Shown: one piece after another, positions 1 through 8,374 of the stretch
How the letters are laid out: each line of letters opens with the position of its first letter
How positions within the stretch are numbered: position 1 is the stretch's first letter
Assembly: GCA_020850535.1 (NCBI GenBank)
Contig: JADZEM010000031.1
Coordinates: 1 to 62,860 of the forward strand
Origin: Chloroflexota bacterium
GTDB lineage: Bacteria > Chloroflexota > UBA6077 > JACCZL01
Direction of reading: 5' to 3'
DNA: 62,860 nt
Program-made: the position numbers and the translations under genes
Notes under the pieces: generated by a model
Database searches by the model: none
What the model saw: only the letters and a program-made list of their open reading frames with translations
Told to the model about the DNA's origin: nothing

Positions 1-180
1 CACGCCCCACGCCCCACGCCCCACGCCCCACGCCCCACGCCCCACGCCCCACGCCCCACGCCCCACGCCCCACGCCCCACGCCCCACGCCCCACGCCCCA
101 CGCCCCACGCCCCACGCCCCACGCCCCTCACCCCACGCCCCTCACCCCTCACCCCTCGCCCCTCGCCCCTCGACCCTCGA
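1..180. repeat. Heptanucleotide tandem array (CACGCCC)n
   Basis: Eighteen perfect CACGCCC units fill positions 1-126, so the array probably extends beyond the window. They are followed by about eight degenerate heptamers of the types CTCACCC, CTCGCCC and CTCGACC, still in the same 7-base phase, ending at the stop codon of the ABC ATPase gene at 182. The complementary strand has four Gs in every unit and could form G-quadruplexes. The same heptamer in the opposite orientation makes a second array at 51764-51826. Shadow reading frames through it give repetitive peptides and are not genes. Confidence 0.95.
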
Positions 181-181
181 C

Positions 182-976
182 CTACGATCTCGTCCGGCGG
201 CGACGGCGGAAGAACGCGGCCACGTCCTCGTTGGCCGGGGCGGCCAGGACCCGTTCGGGCGTGTCGAGCTGCGCCAGCTCTCCATGCATGATGACGGCCA
301 GCCTGTCGCCCAGGTCGAGGGCCTCCTCGCGGTCGTGGGTGACCAGCAGCGTGGTCGTGGAGCTTTCGCGGAGCAGCGGCAGGAGGTCGTCGGCCAGGGC
401 TTCACGCGTCGGGGCGTCGAGTGCGGCGAATGGCTCGTCCAGCAGCAGCAACTCCGGCTCCAGCACCAGCGCCCGCGCCAGACTGGTGCGCTGCGCCTCC
501 CCGCCCGAGAGTGTCCGGGCCTGTCGCGCTGCCAGGTGGCTGATGCCCAGCCGCTCCAGCCAGTCACGGATGCGCGGCTCGCGCTCCCGCCGCCCGATCC
601 CCCGCAGCTTGAGGCCGCTGGCGACGTTCTCGGCAACCGTCGTATCGAACAGCAGCGGCTCCTGAAAGACGACCGCCAGCCGCCGACGCGCCGCCAGCGC
701 GCCATGCCGCCAATCGACCGGCACGCCGTTGAGCGAGATGGTCCCCGCCGCCGGTCGGTCGATCAGGGCCAGGGCCGTCAGCAGCGTGCTCTTGCCCGCG
801 CCGTTCGGCCCCACCAGCACGACGATCTCCCCCCGCTGGACCGCCAGACGCTCGATCCGGAGGAGATCCCGCCCACCGCGCCGGATGAGCAGATCGCGCA
901 CGTCGAGGTGTGGGGTCGGCCCAGCAGTTCCGGGCGAGGGCGACGTGCCGGCCGCCGGAAGCTCGCCGACGCTCAC
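182..976 (-). CDS. tupC: ABC transporter ATP-binding protein, tungstate type
   Basis: This protein hydrolyses ATP to drive anion import by the adjacent permease. The reading frame shows a Walker A motif (GPNGAGKST), the ABC signature LSGGEAQR, a Walker B with LLLLDEP and the switch histidine in VTHD, in normal order. The frame stays open further upstream, but the GTG at 976 overlaps the permease stop as GTGA and gives about 264 residues, the usual size of these ATPases; the longer version would sit on top of the permease gene. It is the last gene of a minus-strand regulator, binding protein, permease, ATPase set. Tungstate specificity is inferred from the binding protein, not from this ATPase, which resembles molybdate and sulfate ATPases as well. 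Confidence 0.88.
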   Translation of the reverse strand: MSVGELPAAGTSPSPGTAGPTPHLDVRDLLIRRGGRDLLRIERLAVQRGEIVVLVGPNGAGKSTLLTALALIDRPAAGTISLNGVPVDWRHGALAARRRLAVVFQEPLLFDTTVAENVASGLKLRGIGRREREPRIRDWLERLGISHLAARQARTLSGGEAQRTSLARALVLEPELLLLDEPFAALDAPTREALADDLLPLLRESSTTTLLVTHDREEALDLGDRLAVIMHGELAQLDTPERVLAAPANEDVAAFFRRRRRTRS

Positions 977-1671
977 AATGGCCGTCCGCGCTGCTGGACC
1001 CAGGTCAAGAGCGCATTGACGCCGTAGACCAGCAGCAGCAGCACGATGGACAGGGCCATCGCCGTTCCGAACTCGCCCTTGCTGACCTCCATCACGGTGG
1101 CGGTGGTCAGCACGCGGGTCTGGCCCATCAGGTTGCCGCCGACCATGATCGATGCGCCGACTTCCGAGATGACGGCTCCGAAGCCGGCCATCGCAGCGGC
1201 CAGCAGCGGCAGCCGAGCCTCGCGGATCAGCAGCCAGAGCAGTTGCGGTCGCGACGCGCCCAGGCCGAGGATCTGGAGCCGCAGCTTCGGATTGAGCTGC
1301 TGGATGGCGGCGATCGTCAGGCCGATCACGACCGGCAGGGCCAGCACGCACTGCGCGATGATCATCGCGGTGGGCGTGTAGAGCAGCCGGAGCTGTCCGA
1401 GCGGCCCGGTCCGCCAGAGCATCACGCTAACGACGAGGCCGGCCACGATGGGCGGCATCCCCATCCCACTGTTGACCAGCGTGATGACGAGGCCGCGCCC
1501 GGGGAAGCGCGTCAGCGCGATGGTGCACCCCAGCGGCACGCCCACCAGCAGACAGAGCAGGATCGCCGTGCCCGACACGCGCAGCGAGAGCAGGGTGACC
1601 CGCCACAGCTCGGGATCGCCCTGGAGGATAAGAGTCGCCGCCCGGTACAGCCCCTCGAGGAACAGATCCAT
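973..1671 (-). CDS. tupB: ABC transporter permease, tungstate type
   Basis: This is an integral membrane permease with about five or six hydrophobic segments. It carries the cytoplasmic EAA-type loop that contacts the ATPase (around LGASRPQLLWLLIREAR) and ends in a hydrophobic helix. Size (about 232 residues) and sequence fit the TupB/CysT-like permeases of tungstate importers. The ATG at 1671 starts MDLFLEGL and lies 7 bases after the binding-protein stop; an upstream start at 1731 would overlap that gene by 53 bases and adds a polar, family-atypical N-terminus. The stop overlaps the ATPase start as GTGA, which suggests translational coupling. Phosphate or sulfate permeases are distant alternatives, but the neighbour at 1679 argues for tungstate. 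Confidence 0.88.
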   Translation of the reverse strand: MDLFLEGLYRAATLILQGDPELWRVTLLSLRVSGTAILLCLLVGVPLGCTIALTRFPGRGLVITLVNSGMGMPPIVAGLVVSVMLWRTGPLGQLRLLYTPTAMIIAQCVLALPVVIGLTIAAIQQLNPKLRLQILGLGASRPQLLWLLIREARLPLLAAAMAGFGAVISEVGASIMVGGNLMGQTRVLTTATVMEVSKGEFGTAMALSIVLLLLVYGVNALLTWVQQRGRPL

Positions 1672-1678
1672 GGTGGAG

Positions 1679-2557
1679 CTACCCGCCCGTGCGACGGGCC
1701 GGGCGCACATCCGTCTCGACACGCCCGGCATCTGGCGTGAAGATCGGCTGACCGAAGCGGTCCGTGCCGTAGCCTCGGATCAGCTCCTGCGCCTCGGGAC
1801 CGAGCACATACGTCATGAATGCCCGCGCGCCAGCCTCGTCGATCCACGGCCCCCTGGCCGGGTTGGCGACGATCACGTGGTACAGGCGCAGCAGATCGGG
1901 CGCCTTCTCGACCTGGATGGCGAGATCGAGCTGCGACTGTCGCTCCAGGAACGTCGGTCGGTCGGCCAGGGTGTACGCCTGCCGCTCGGTGGCAGCGGCG
2001 AGGGTCGCGGTCATCCCCTGGCCGTATGGCTGATACCAGGGCTGCCCGAGCGGATCGATGCCCGCGTCGCGCCAGAGCTGCTTCTCGATCTGGTAGAGCG
2101 CCGAATTGTCAGCCCGGCTGATCCAGGCCGCACCGGTCTGCGCGATCCGCCGCAAGGCATCCGCTGGGCTGGAGGTCTGGCGCAGCCCGGCCGGGTCGTT
2201 GCGTGGCCCGACGAGCACCTCGTCGCCGTGCATCACCAGCCGCCGCTCGACGCCGTGTCCGGCCCCCATGAAGCCGGGCTCGTCGTCGCCTGCGTCCACC
2301 AGCAGCACGTCAAGCTCGCCTCGAATGCCCAGCACCAGCGCGTGCGGCGCACTGACGGCCACCACGGTCACCGAACGCGAGGTCTGCCGCTCGAAGGCTG
2401 GCGCCAGCACGTCGAGCAGGCCGGTCCGCTGGAGATCGATGGTCGTGCCGAGGATCAGGGGCGGCTGCTCGGCGCATGCAGCCGCCGGCCACAAGGCGGA
2501 GGCGGCCAGCGCGAGGGCAAGCGCGAGCGCCAGCAGGCGCCACACCGACGAGTGCAC
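1679..2557 (-). CDS. tupA: Tungstate-binding periplasmic-type protein
   Basis: This is an extracytoplasmic solute-binding protein that captures an oxyanion for the permease. After a hydrophobic signal peptide (Ala/Leu-rich run, cleavage near AAACAEQ) the mature part begins LGTTIDLQRTGLLDVLAPAF. This matches the TupA pattern TTTSTQDSGLLD...PAFE; the conserved DVLLVDA, VMHGDEVLVGP, YGQGMTATL and YTLADR blocks follow in family order. The GTG at 2557 gives a compact signal peptide; a TTG at 2575 in the same frame would add six residues. Neither has a convincing ribosome site. A Cys in the signal region (AACAEQ) could be a lipobox, but its context is weak. TupA family members prefer tungstate over molybdate, so a tungsten enzyme elsewhere in the genome is likely. 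Confidence 0.88.
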   Translation of the reverse strand: MHSSVWRLLALALALALAASALWPAAACAEQPPLILGTTIDLQRTGLLDVLAPAFERQTSRSVTVVAVSAPHALVLGIRGELDVLLVDAGDDEPGFMGAGHGVERRLVMHGDEVLVGPRNDPAGLRQTSSPADALRRIAQTGAAWISRADNSALYQIEKQLWRDAGIDPLGQPWYQPYGQGMTATLAAATERQAYTLADRPTFLERQSQLDLAIQVEKAPDLLRLYHVIVANPARGPWIDEAGARAFMTYVLGPEAQELIRGYGTDRFGQPIFTPDAGRVETDVRPARRTGG

Positions 2558-2674
2558 ATATGGCGAGTCGCCCAAGGGGTCAGCCAGTGTGCTTCGCAGG
2601 ATGAGGTAATCTCCTATGCAGACTCCCCTCTCACGCGTGCGGCGGAGGGGTCGGGGGTGGGGGCTTCTTCCGGG

Positions 2675-3829
2675 CTACTCGACGCTCCGCACGACGCCGC
2701 TCTCCGATGTGTCGTAGCCGCCGAGCGCCGTGACCACCGCGCGGAAGTCGGCAGACCGTAGCGTCTCAAGCACATGCTGCACGGCCGGCAGGGACGCCGT
2801 GACCGGCCGCAGGGCCAGCTCGTAGCGCTCACGGGCGACGGGCACGAAGTCGAGTCCGTAGGCGCGGGCCGCCGCCAGGATGCCGAGGCCGGTATCTGCC
2901 GTGCCTGCCGCCACCGCTCCGGCCACGGCGAGGTGGGTCGCCTCCTCGCGGTCGTAGCCGGCGAGCGTCAGCGGGTCGATGTGCGCCCGGCCGAGCGCGT
3001 CATCCAAGAGGACACGGGTGCCACTGCCCCGGTGCCGATTGACGATGGTGATGCCCGGACGGGCCAGATCCGCGATGCCGTGAATCCCCCGGGGGTTGCC
3101 CGGCCGCACGATCAGCCCCTGCTGTCGATGGGCCAGCGTGACCAACAGGACCGTCTCGCCGGGCAGCAGCCGCCGCACAAACGAGACGTTGTGGTCGCCG
3201 GTCTCGGGATCGAGCAGGTGGCAACCGGCCAGGTCCGTCGTGCCACGCGCCAGGGCGAACAGGCCGTCCAGGCTGTCGGTCGGCACAACCTCGAGCATCA
3301 CGGAGTCTGGCAGCGCGCGGAGCCGCCCCGCCAGCACCTCAAGCGCCAGGTCGTGGCTCCCCACGAGCCGCAGGGCGTCCTCGGCGTCGGCAGCCTGTGA
3401 TTCCTCGTGCACGCCGCCCTGCGATTCCTCGACCCGCGTCGCCCGCCAGCGCGCCAACTGAGCGCTCACGGCCGCCTCGATCTCGGCCTCGGCGTAGCCG
3501 GCCGCCAGCGCTTCGAGCACCGCGCTGCCGAGTCGGGCCTGCAGCCGCTCGGCACGAGCCTGACTGACGGGGTCCAGCCCATCGGCGGCCGAGGTCGCCG
3601 ACGTGCGCGCCACGACAGTGCCGCCACCGGCGCGCGTCTCCAGGATGCCGCGTTCGGCAAGAGCGGCGTAGGCCCGGGCGACGGTGTTCAGGTTGACGCC
3701 CCACTCTCCGGCCGCCTGCCTGATCGGCGGGAGGCGGTCGCCAGGACGCAGCTTACCGCTCGCAACGCGGCGCAAGATCTCGGCCGCTATGCGCTCGTAC
3801 AGGGCATCGGCGTGAGCGAGACGTACCAT
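2675..3829 (-). CDS. GntR-type regulator with PBP-like ligand domain
   Basis: This is a transcription regulator of about 384 residues. Residues 1-75 are a GntR-type winged helix (LRPGDRLPPIRQAAGEWGVN then NTVARAYAALAERGIL). The C-terminal 200 residues are a periplasmic-binding-protein-like domain (LVTLAHRQQGLIVRPGNPRG, NRHRGSGTRVLLDD, GTADTGLGILAAARAYGLDF) of the type found in molybdate/tungstate-responsive regulators. It starts at ATG 3829 (MVRLAHADALYERIA); longer readings run into the heptad repeat and lack GntR similarity. It lies directly upstream of the tungstate importer on the same strand with about a 100-base gap, so it most likely senses the imported oxyanion and controls that operon. 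Ligand and direction of control are inferred. Confidence 0.85.
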   Translation of the reverse strand: MVRLAHADALYERIAAEILRRVASGKLRPGDRLPPIRQAAGEWGVNLNTVARAYAALAERGILETRAGGGTVVARTSATSAADGLDPVSQARAERLQARLGSAVLEALAAGYAEAEIEAAVSAQLARWRATRVEESQGGVHEESQAADAEDALRLVGSHDLALEVLAGRLRALPDSVMLEVVPTDSLDGLFALARGTTDLAGCHLLDPETGDHNVSFVRRLLPGETVLLVTLAHRQQGLIVRPGNPRGIHGIADLARPGITIVNRHRGSGTRVLLDDALGRAHIDPLTLAGYDREEATHLAVAGAVAAGTADTGLGILAAARAYGLDFVPVARERYELALRPVTASLPAVQHVLETLRSADFRAVVTALGGYDTSESGVVRSVE

Positions 3830-3893
3830 GGCCTGCTTGTCACAAAACGCGTGTGACGAGTGTACGACAGGGACGGCCACAGCGTCACGGATG

Positions 3894-3949
3894 GACCTGG
3901 GTCGTGGATCGTGGGTCGTGACCCACGATCCATGATCCACGACCCTAGT
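3894..3949. repeat. Heptad-period inverted repeat
   Basis: Eight consecutive heptamers read in one phase, for example GTCGTGG ATCGTGG, then switch to their complements (CCCACGA, TCCACGA). The 12-base arms at 3899-3910 and 3934-3945 are perfect complements with a partly self-complementary interior. The element reaches into the TAG stop of the sulfatase gene and lies between that stop and the regulator start. It may act as a transcription terminator or mRNA 3' end structure, although it has no T tract on either side. Confidence 0.85.
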
Positions 3950-6191
3950 CTTCGGCGATGGCTGCCCGGCGCTCGGCCGCAGCGTCGCGCGCCTGGTCAT
4001 CTTCGAGGGTCACGGTCACCGTGTGGATCGTGCCGGTGAACGTGAACGGCGACCGGTAGGCGTCGCTGACCGGCGCGCCGATGTCCCGGCCGCAGTAGAG
4101 GCTGGAGCGGGCCGGGTTGATCGCCCAGGTACGCGGGCACTCGACGCTGCCGGCCTCCACCCCATCAATCGAGAGCGTGGCGCGCCCCTGGAGACGCCCC
4201 GTCTTGACGAACGCCATGCTGAGCGCGTGCCGTCCCGCCGCGAGCTTCGCCCCCGACGTCACCGCGTACCGAGCCTCGCCAGCGTTGTACTCGAACGTCA
4301 GGCGGCCAGCCTTGACGAACAAGGTGTACCCGCCGAAGCGGTTGCCAACCGCCAGCAACACGCCCTCAGCGCCGTCGTTCGGAATCTCCACATCCGCGGC
4401 GATGCTGAACGAGCGATTGGTCACGTTCGGTGCGTTCCAGCGCTCGACGCGGGCCATACCGGGACGGTAGACGAACGTCCGGCGCGGGTTCGGGTGGCCG
4501 CCGGTCGCGGTGCGGTCGCCGCGCCGGTCGTCCAGGGGCAGGACGTTGTGCAGGCCGGCCTCGGCCCACCACCGCTCCACGAGCTGGCGCAGCCGCTCGG
4601 GCTGCTCGGCGGCGAGATCGTCGATCTCCGAGTAGTCGGAGTCCAGGTGGTACAGCTCCCAGCGGTCGGCCTCGAAGTCCGTGCCGGCCGCGTGGTGCGT
4701 GACCGCCTTCCAGCCCTGGTGCCAGATGCCTCGGTCGCCCAGCATCTCGTAGTACTGGGTCTGCTTGTGGGTCGGCTCGTCGGGATGATCCAGGCTGTAG
4801 GCAAGGCTGGTCCCGTGGATCGGCAGCTGCGGGATGCCGTTGACCTCGGCCGGGGCCTCCACGCCGAGCAGTTCCAGGATCGTCGGCACGATATCCACGA
4901 CGTGATGGTACTGGTGGCGCAGCGAGCCGCCATCCTTGATTCGGGCCGGCCAGTGGACGATCAGCGGATCGCGGACGCCGCCGCCGTGGGTGTCCATCTT
5001 GTACCACTTGAGCGGCGTGCAGCCGGCCTGCGCCCAGCCAGTCGGATAGTGCGGGTTGGTGGTCTCGTCGCCGAGGTGGTCGAGCGCCGCCAGCCCGATC
5101 TCGGTCGATTCCTGCACGCCGGCCTGGTACTGGAGATCGACGTTGACGCAGCCGAGCCGCCCGCCTTCGGGGCTTGCGCCGTTGTCGGAGATCAGCATCA
5201 CCAGCGTGTTGTCGAGCTGGCCGATCGCCTCCAGGTAGTCGATCAGCCGCCCGATCTGCGCGTCGGTGTGCTCCAGGAAGCCGGCGTAGACCTCCATGTG
5301 CCGCGCCGCCAGCCGCTGCTCGTCGGCGTCGAGGGTGTCCCAGGCCGGCACCTCCGGATCGCTCGGCGCGAGCACGGTCGCCGGCGGGACGATGCCCATC
5401 TCCTTCTGGCGAGCCAGCCACGCCTCGCGCGCCACGTCCCAGCCCTGGTCGTACCTGCCGCGATACTTCTCGACGTACGACAGTGGCACATGATGGGGCC
5501 AGTGCGCCGCCCCGAACGCGACGTAGAGGAAGAACGGCCGGTCCTGCCCGGCCGACTGCTGGTCGCGCACCTGCACGATGGCCCGGTCAACCAGATCCTC
5601 TGACAGGTGGTAGCCCGGCGTGCCCGGCAGATCGACCGCCGTGGTGCCGTCGTACAGCTCCGGGTGCCAGGAGTCGGTGTACCCACCCGCGAACCCGTAC
5701 CAGTGATCGAAGCCGCGCTGCGTCGGCCAGTAGTCGAACGGGCCGGCCGCCGAGGCGTGACGCAGCGGCATCAGGTGCCACTTCCCGACCGCCAGCGTGC
5801 TGTACCCCTTCGGCCCGATCATCTCGGCCAGGGTGGCGGCGCGCTTCGTCAGAGCGCCCTGGTAGCCGGGGAACCCGACGGCGAACTCGGCCACCGCGCC
5901 GACGCCCGCCGCGTGATGCTGGCGACCGCTCAGCAGCGAGGCCCGCGTTGGCGAGCACATCGCCGTCGTGTGGAAGTTCGTGTAGCGAAGGCCGCCGGCC
6001 GCCAGTCGGTCCATGTGCGGCGTGCTGATGTCCGAGCCGTAGCAGCCGAGGTGGGCGAACCCGACGTCGTCCAGCACGATGAACACGATATTTGGTGAGC
6101 CGGCCGGTGCGCGCGTCGGCTCCGGCCACCAGGGCGTCGAATCGCGATAGCTTCGCCCGATCTGTCCGCTGAAGGTCGTCGGCTCGGTCAT
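3945..6191 (-). CDS. Arylsulfatase (type I, formylglycine)
   Basis: This enzyme hydrolyses sulfate esters. It is about 748 residues from ATG 6191, which has a GGAG 11 bases upstream; a GTG 9 bases earlier is too close to that site. The metal-binding Asp pair (VLDDVGF) is near residues 41-42. The sulfatase signature CSPTRASLLSGR places Cys79 as the residue that is converted to formylglycine, followed by the GKWHL and H...D...N(G) active-site blocks (LISDNGASPEGG). The last roughly 200 residues form a separate beta-rich, laminin-G/concanavalin-like region (GRATLSIDGVEAGSV). No signal peptide is visible, so the enzyme may be cytoplasmic or exported another way. It follows the MBL-fold gene by 24 bases and is probably co-transcribed with it. 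The substrate is unknown. Confidence 0.92.
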   Translation of the reverse strand: MTEPTTFSGQIGRSYRDSTPWWPEPTRAPAGSPNIVFIVLDDVGFAHLGCYGSDISTPHMDRLAAGGLRYTNFHTTAMCSPTRASLLSGRQHHAAGVGAVAEFAVGFPGYQGALTKRAATLAEMIGPKGYSTLAVGKWHLMPLRHASAAGPFDYWPTQRGFDHWYGFAGGYTDSWHPELYDGTTAVDLPGTPGYHLSEDLVDRAIVQVRDQQSAGQDRPFFLYVAFGAAHWPHHVPLSYVEKYRGRYDQGWDVAREAWLARQKEMGIVPPATVLAPSDPEVPAWDTLDADEQRLAARHMEVYAGFLEHTDAQIGRLIDYLEAIGQLDNTLVMLISDNGASPEGGRLGCVNVDLQYQAGVQESTEIGLAALDHLGDETTNPHYPTGWAQAGCTPLKWYKMDTHGGGVRDPLIVHWPARIKDGGSLRHQYHHVVDIVPTILELLGVEAPAEVNGIPQLPIHGTSLAYSLDHPDEPTHKQTQYYEMLGDRGIWHQGWKAVTHHAAGTDFEADRWELYHLDSDYSEIDDLAAEQPERLRQLVERWWAEAGLHNVLPLDDRRGDRTATGGHPNPRRTFVYRPGMARVERWNAPNVTNRSFSIAADVEIPNDGAEGVLLAVGNRFGGYTLFVKAGRLTFEYNAGEARYAVTSGAKLAAGRHALSMAFVKTGRLQGRATLSIDGVEAGSVECPRTWAINPARSSLYCGRDIGAPVSDAYRSPFTFTGTIHTVTVTLEDDQARDAAAERRAAIAED

Positions 6192-6215
6192 CGTTGGCAC
6201 GCTCCGAAAGGGATT

Positions 6216-6962
6216 CTAGATGGTGATGGTCTCGAAGTCGGCTGGCACGCGGACGTTCGGCAGGCCGCCGTCGTCCACGTCCTCCGAGTGGTGGGTGATG
6301 ACGATCGGCAGGTCCGGGAACTCCCGGCGGATGATCCGGACATCGTCAAAGGTCAGGTGGACGGGGTTCAGGTCGTGGTGGGAGTTGCACTCCATCACCA
6401 GCGCGTCAGCCCCGGCCGCGATGGCCCGCAGCCCCGGGCAGAGGGTCGTGTCGCCGGAGTAGCCGACCGTCCGCCCGTCAACCTCGATCAGGTAGCCGAA
6501 GCACTCCAGGGCCGGGTCGTGATCGACGCGAACGGCCCGGAAGTTGACGCTGCCGGCCGTCTGCGGTCCCTCGTCCACCTCGACGTAGCGGATCTGGTAG
6601 CCGCCGCCGACGCGCGCCCGGGCGTTGTCTACCACGTGGTCGAGCGCGCCGGCCGCCACCATGTTCTCGAGGAACGCCTGAATCCCTGGCGGTCCGACGA
6701 CCCACAGATCGGCCGTGCGGCGCTCGCGGACCAGCGACGAGTACATCACGAACGGCCAGCCGAAGGTGTGGTCGGCGTGGAAGTGGCTGATGAAGACGAC
6801 CTCGATGTCGTTCGGTTTGATGCCGGCGACGCGCAGGTTGCGGAGCACGGCCGGCGCCGTCTCGACCAGGATCCGGCCGCCGATCAGGAAGCTGTTCCAG
6901 TAGCCGGCCGTCGCGTGGAAGCCGCCGGTGCCCAGGAACGTGACAGGAATCGGCGTCGCCAT
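6216..6962 (-). CDS. Metallo-beta-lactamase-fold hydrolase
   Basis: This is a zinc-dependent hydrolase of about 248 residues. It carries the HxHxDH motif (FISHFHADHTFGW), a second His in VRVDHDPALECFGY, the Asp in VGYSGDTT, and a distal His pair in ITHHSED. This is the arrangement of RNase Z/AtsA-like MBL proteins. The ATG at 6962 is preceded by GGAGGG about 7 bases upstream, while the longer open frame has no family N-terminus. The stop lies 24 bases before the sulfatase start on the same strand. MBL-fold proteins of this branch include arylsulfatases and tRNA 3' endonucleases; pairing with a sulfatase favours an ester hydrolase of small molecules, but that is inference. Confidence 0.88.
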   Translation of the reverse strand: MATPIPVTFLGTGGFHATAGYWNSFLIGGRILVETAPAVLRNLRVAGIKPNDIEVVFISHFHADHTFGWPFVMYSSLVRERRTADLWVVGPPGIQAFLENMVAAGALDHVVDNARARVGGGYQIRYVEVDEGPQTAGSVNFRAVRVDHDPALECFGYLIEVDGRTVGYSGDTTLCPGLRAIAAGADALVMECNSHHDLNPVHLTFDDVRIIRREFPDLPIVITHHSEDVDDGGLPNVRVPADFETITI

Positions 6963-7090
6963 AGGAACCCTCCGCGCAGCGCCCCCGTGTTGCACGCCGT
7001 TGCGCGGGCCGGACCGGTCGATGTCCGCAAGGGCTGTCCTGCCGGCGGTGAGTATAGGGCAGCGGCAGAGCGCGGAGCGGAAGTGCGGAA

Positions 7091-7122
7091 AGCGGCAGGG
7101 CGGAATGCTCCACCCTGCCGCT
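7091..7122 (-). terminator. Hairpin downstream of YceI gene
   Basis: A 10-base stem (AGCGGCAGGG at 7091-7100 with its complement at 7113-7122) and a 12-base loop lie between the YceI stop and the MBL start. There is no T run after the stem on the minus strand, so termination is only possible, not shown. Confidence 0.4.
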
Positions 7123-7172
7123 TCGACTACCAGACCGATGGTCGATGTGCGGGACGCGTGGCCCTGCACCTG

Positions 7173-7220
7173 CCGCGCCTTACGCCCGCCGCGCCTTGCG
7201 CCTGCCGCGCCTTACGCCTG
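7173..7220. repeat. Three 16-bp direct repeats at a gene end
   Basis: Three units of CCGCGCCTTACGCCTG type (7173-7188, 7189-7204, 7205-7220), each differing by one or two bases, overlap the TAA stop of the YceI gene. The stop codon lies inside the third unit, as in several other repeats of this window that begin at stop codons. Confidence 0.8.
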
Positions 7221-7763
7221 CTGCGTCGCCTGGATCTCCAGCGCGATCTTCACCTGCTCGCTCACCAGGACGCCGCCGGCCTCCAGCGCCTGGTTCCAGG
7301 TCAGGCCGAAGTCCTTGCGGTTGATGGTGGTGGCGGCGGTGAAGCCAGCCCGCTGCCCACCCCACGGATCCGTGCCCTTGCCGGTCAGCTCGGCCTCGAG
7401 CGAGACCTCCTGGGTGATCCCGCGCAGCGTCAGGTTGCCGACCACGGCGAACGACGTGCCCGAGCGCGGGACCACGCCCGTCGACTCGAAGGTGATCTGC
7501 GGGAAGCTGTCCACGTCGAGGAAATCGGCCGACCGGAGATGGCCGTCGCGGTTCGTCTCGCCGGTGGCGATGCTGGCGGCGTCGATGGTGGTCGAGACCG
7601 CCGAGTTGGCCAGGTTGCGCTCGTCAAGGGTGATCGTGCCGACGACGTTGGAGAAGCGACCCTTCACAGTCGAGAACATCATGTGCTTGACGGCCAGCTC
7701 CACGACCGAGTGGGCCGGATCGATGTTCCAGGTGGAGACGGCGGTCTGGGTGTCAGCGGACAT
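7212..7763 (-). CDS. YceI family lipocalin-like protein
   Basis: This is a 183-residue member of the YceI family, whose beta-barrel binds isoprenoid-type lipids. The family landmarks are in order: WNIDPAHSVVELAVKHMM at the N-terminus, GRFSNVVGTI, SIDA-type (TTIDAASIATGETNRDGHLR), SADFLDVDSFP, and GDLTLRG-type (VVGNLTLRGITQEVSLE). There is no signal peptide, so it is probably cytoplasmic, like many actinobacterial and Chloroflexota members. It starts at ATG 7763 behind an AAAGGAG-like sequence. A MarR regulator lies upstream on the same strand with a 127-base gap that contains an inverted repeat, so MarR control is plausible. Physiological role unknown. Confidence 0.9.
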   Translation of the reverse strand: MSADTQTAVSTWNIDPAHSVVELAVKHMMFSTVKGRFSNVVGTITLDERNLANSAVSTTIDAASIATGETNRDGHLRSADFLDVDSFPQITFESTGVVPRSGTSFAVVGNLTLRGITQEVSLEAELTGKGTDPWGGQRAGFTAATTINRKDFGLTWNQALEAGGVLVSEQVKIALEIQATQQA

Positions 7764-7831
7764 GAAAGGCTCCTTTGGTGCGGCAGGGGAGACGTCACCC
7801 CCGCGCCATACGACGATGATACAACGATCAA

Positions 7832-7857
7832 CTGTCCAGTAATGAACATATGGACAG
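7832..7857. promoter_or_regulatory. Candidate operator between marR and YceI gene
   Basis: CTGTCC (7832-7837) and GGACAG (7852-7857) form an inverted repeat separated by 14 bases in the AT-richest part of the gap upstream of the YceI gene. Spacing of about two helical turns suits a dimeric winged-helix regulator. Binding is inferred. Confidence 0.35.
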
Positions 7858-7890
7858 CAGCAGCAGGTGGATCTGGGCGCACGCCTGATC

Positions 7891-8373
7891 TCAGGAGGTC
7901 AGGCTGTGGTCGAGCTTTCGCAGCAGGCCACTGAGTGTGGCCTGCTCGTCGGGGCTGAGCGCCGCCAACTGCTCGGCGATGCGGCGCTCGTGGGCCGGTA
8001 CGAGGCGGTCGTGCAGCTGTTTTCCCTCCGTGGTGAGGTAGAGCAGGTTGGTCCGGCCGTGCGGGCGTCGCTCGACCAGCCCGGCCCGCTCCATCCGGTC
8101 CAGCAGCTGGCAGACGTTGCTCTTGGTCACGAGCAGCGCGTCGGCCACCGCTTGCTGGGTCGCGCCTTCGGCCGCGCCGACCTGCACCAGCACGTCGAAC
8201 TGCCCGACGCTGATGCCCTCGCGGCGCATCTCCTCGGTGGTCGCGTGCTGGATCTTCTGGTACACCCGCATCAGTCGGACCCACGCTACGACGCCCTGTT
8301 CGGGGCGGCGCAGCGTCGTCCGTTCGGAGACGGTGGACTTCGGGGCGGTCGGCACGGCGATCTGGCGTTTCAT
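7891..8373 (-). CDS. MarR family transcription regulator
   Basis: This is a 160-residue winged-helix regulator. The core runs from WVRLMRVYQKIQHATTEEMR through the recognition helix (TKSNVCQLLDRMERAGLVER) and the wing (RRPHGRTNLLYLTTEGKQL) to a C-terminal dimerisation helix. It begins at ATG 8373; the first 25 residues are a variable arm. MarR proteins usually repress nearby genes and release DNA on binding phenolic or oxidised ligands. The likely targets are its own gene, through the palindrome that lies just upstream of the start codon, and the YceI gene downstream. No ligand can be deduced from sequence. Confidence 0.9.
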   Translation of the reverse strand: MKRQIAVPTAPKSTVSERTTLRRPEQGVVAWVRLMRVYQKIQHATTEEMRREGISVGQFDVLVQVGAAEGATQQAVADALLVTKSNVCQLLDRMERAGLVERRPHGRTNLLYLTTEGKQLHDRLVPAHERRIAEQLAALSPDEQATLSGLLRKLDHSLTS

Positions 8374-8374
8374 C

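Noticed and set aside
1-180. CRISPR array
   Set aside because: The 7-base units have no spacers and no cas genes are present; it is a simple tandem repeat.
4023-5603. A 526-codon frame opposite the sulfatase gene
   Set aside because: Antisense shadow; the sulfatase motifs on the other strand are unambiguous.
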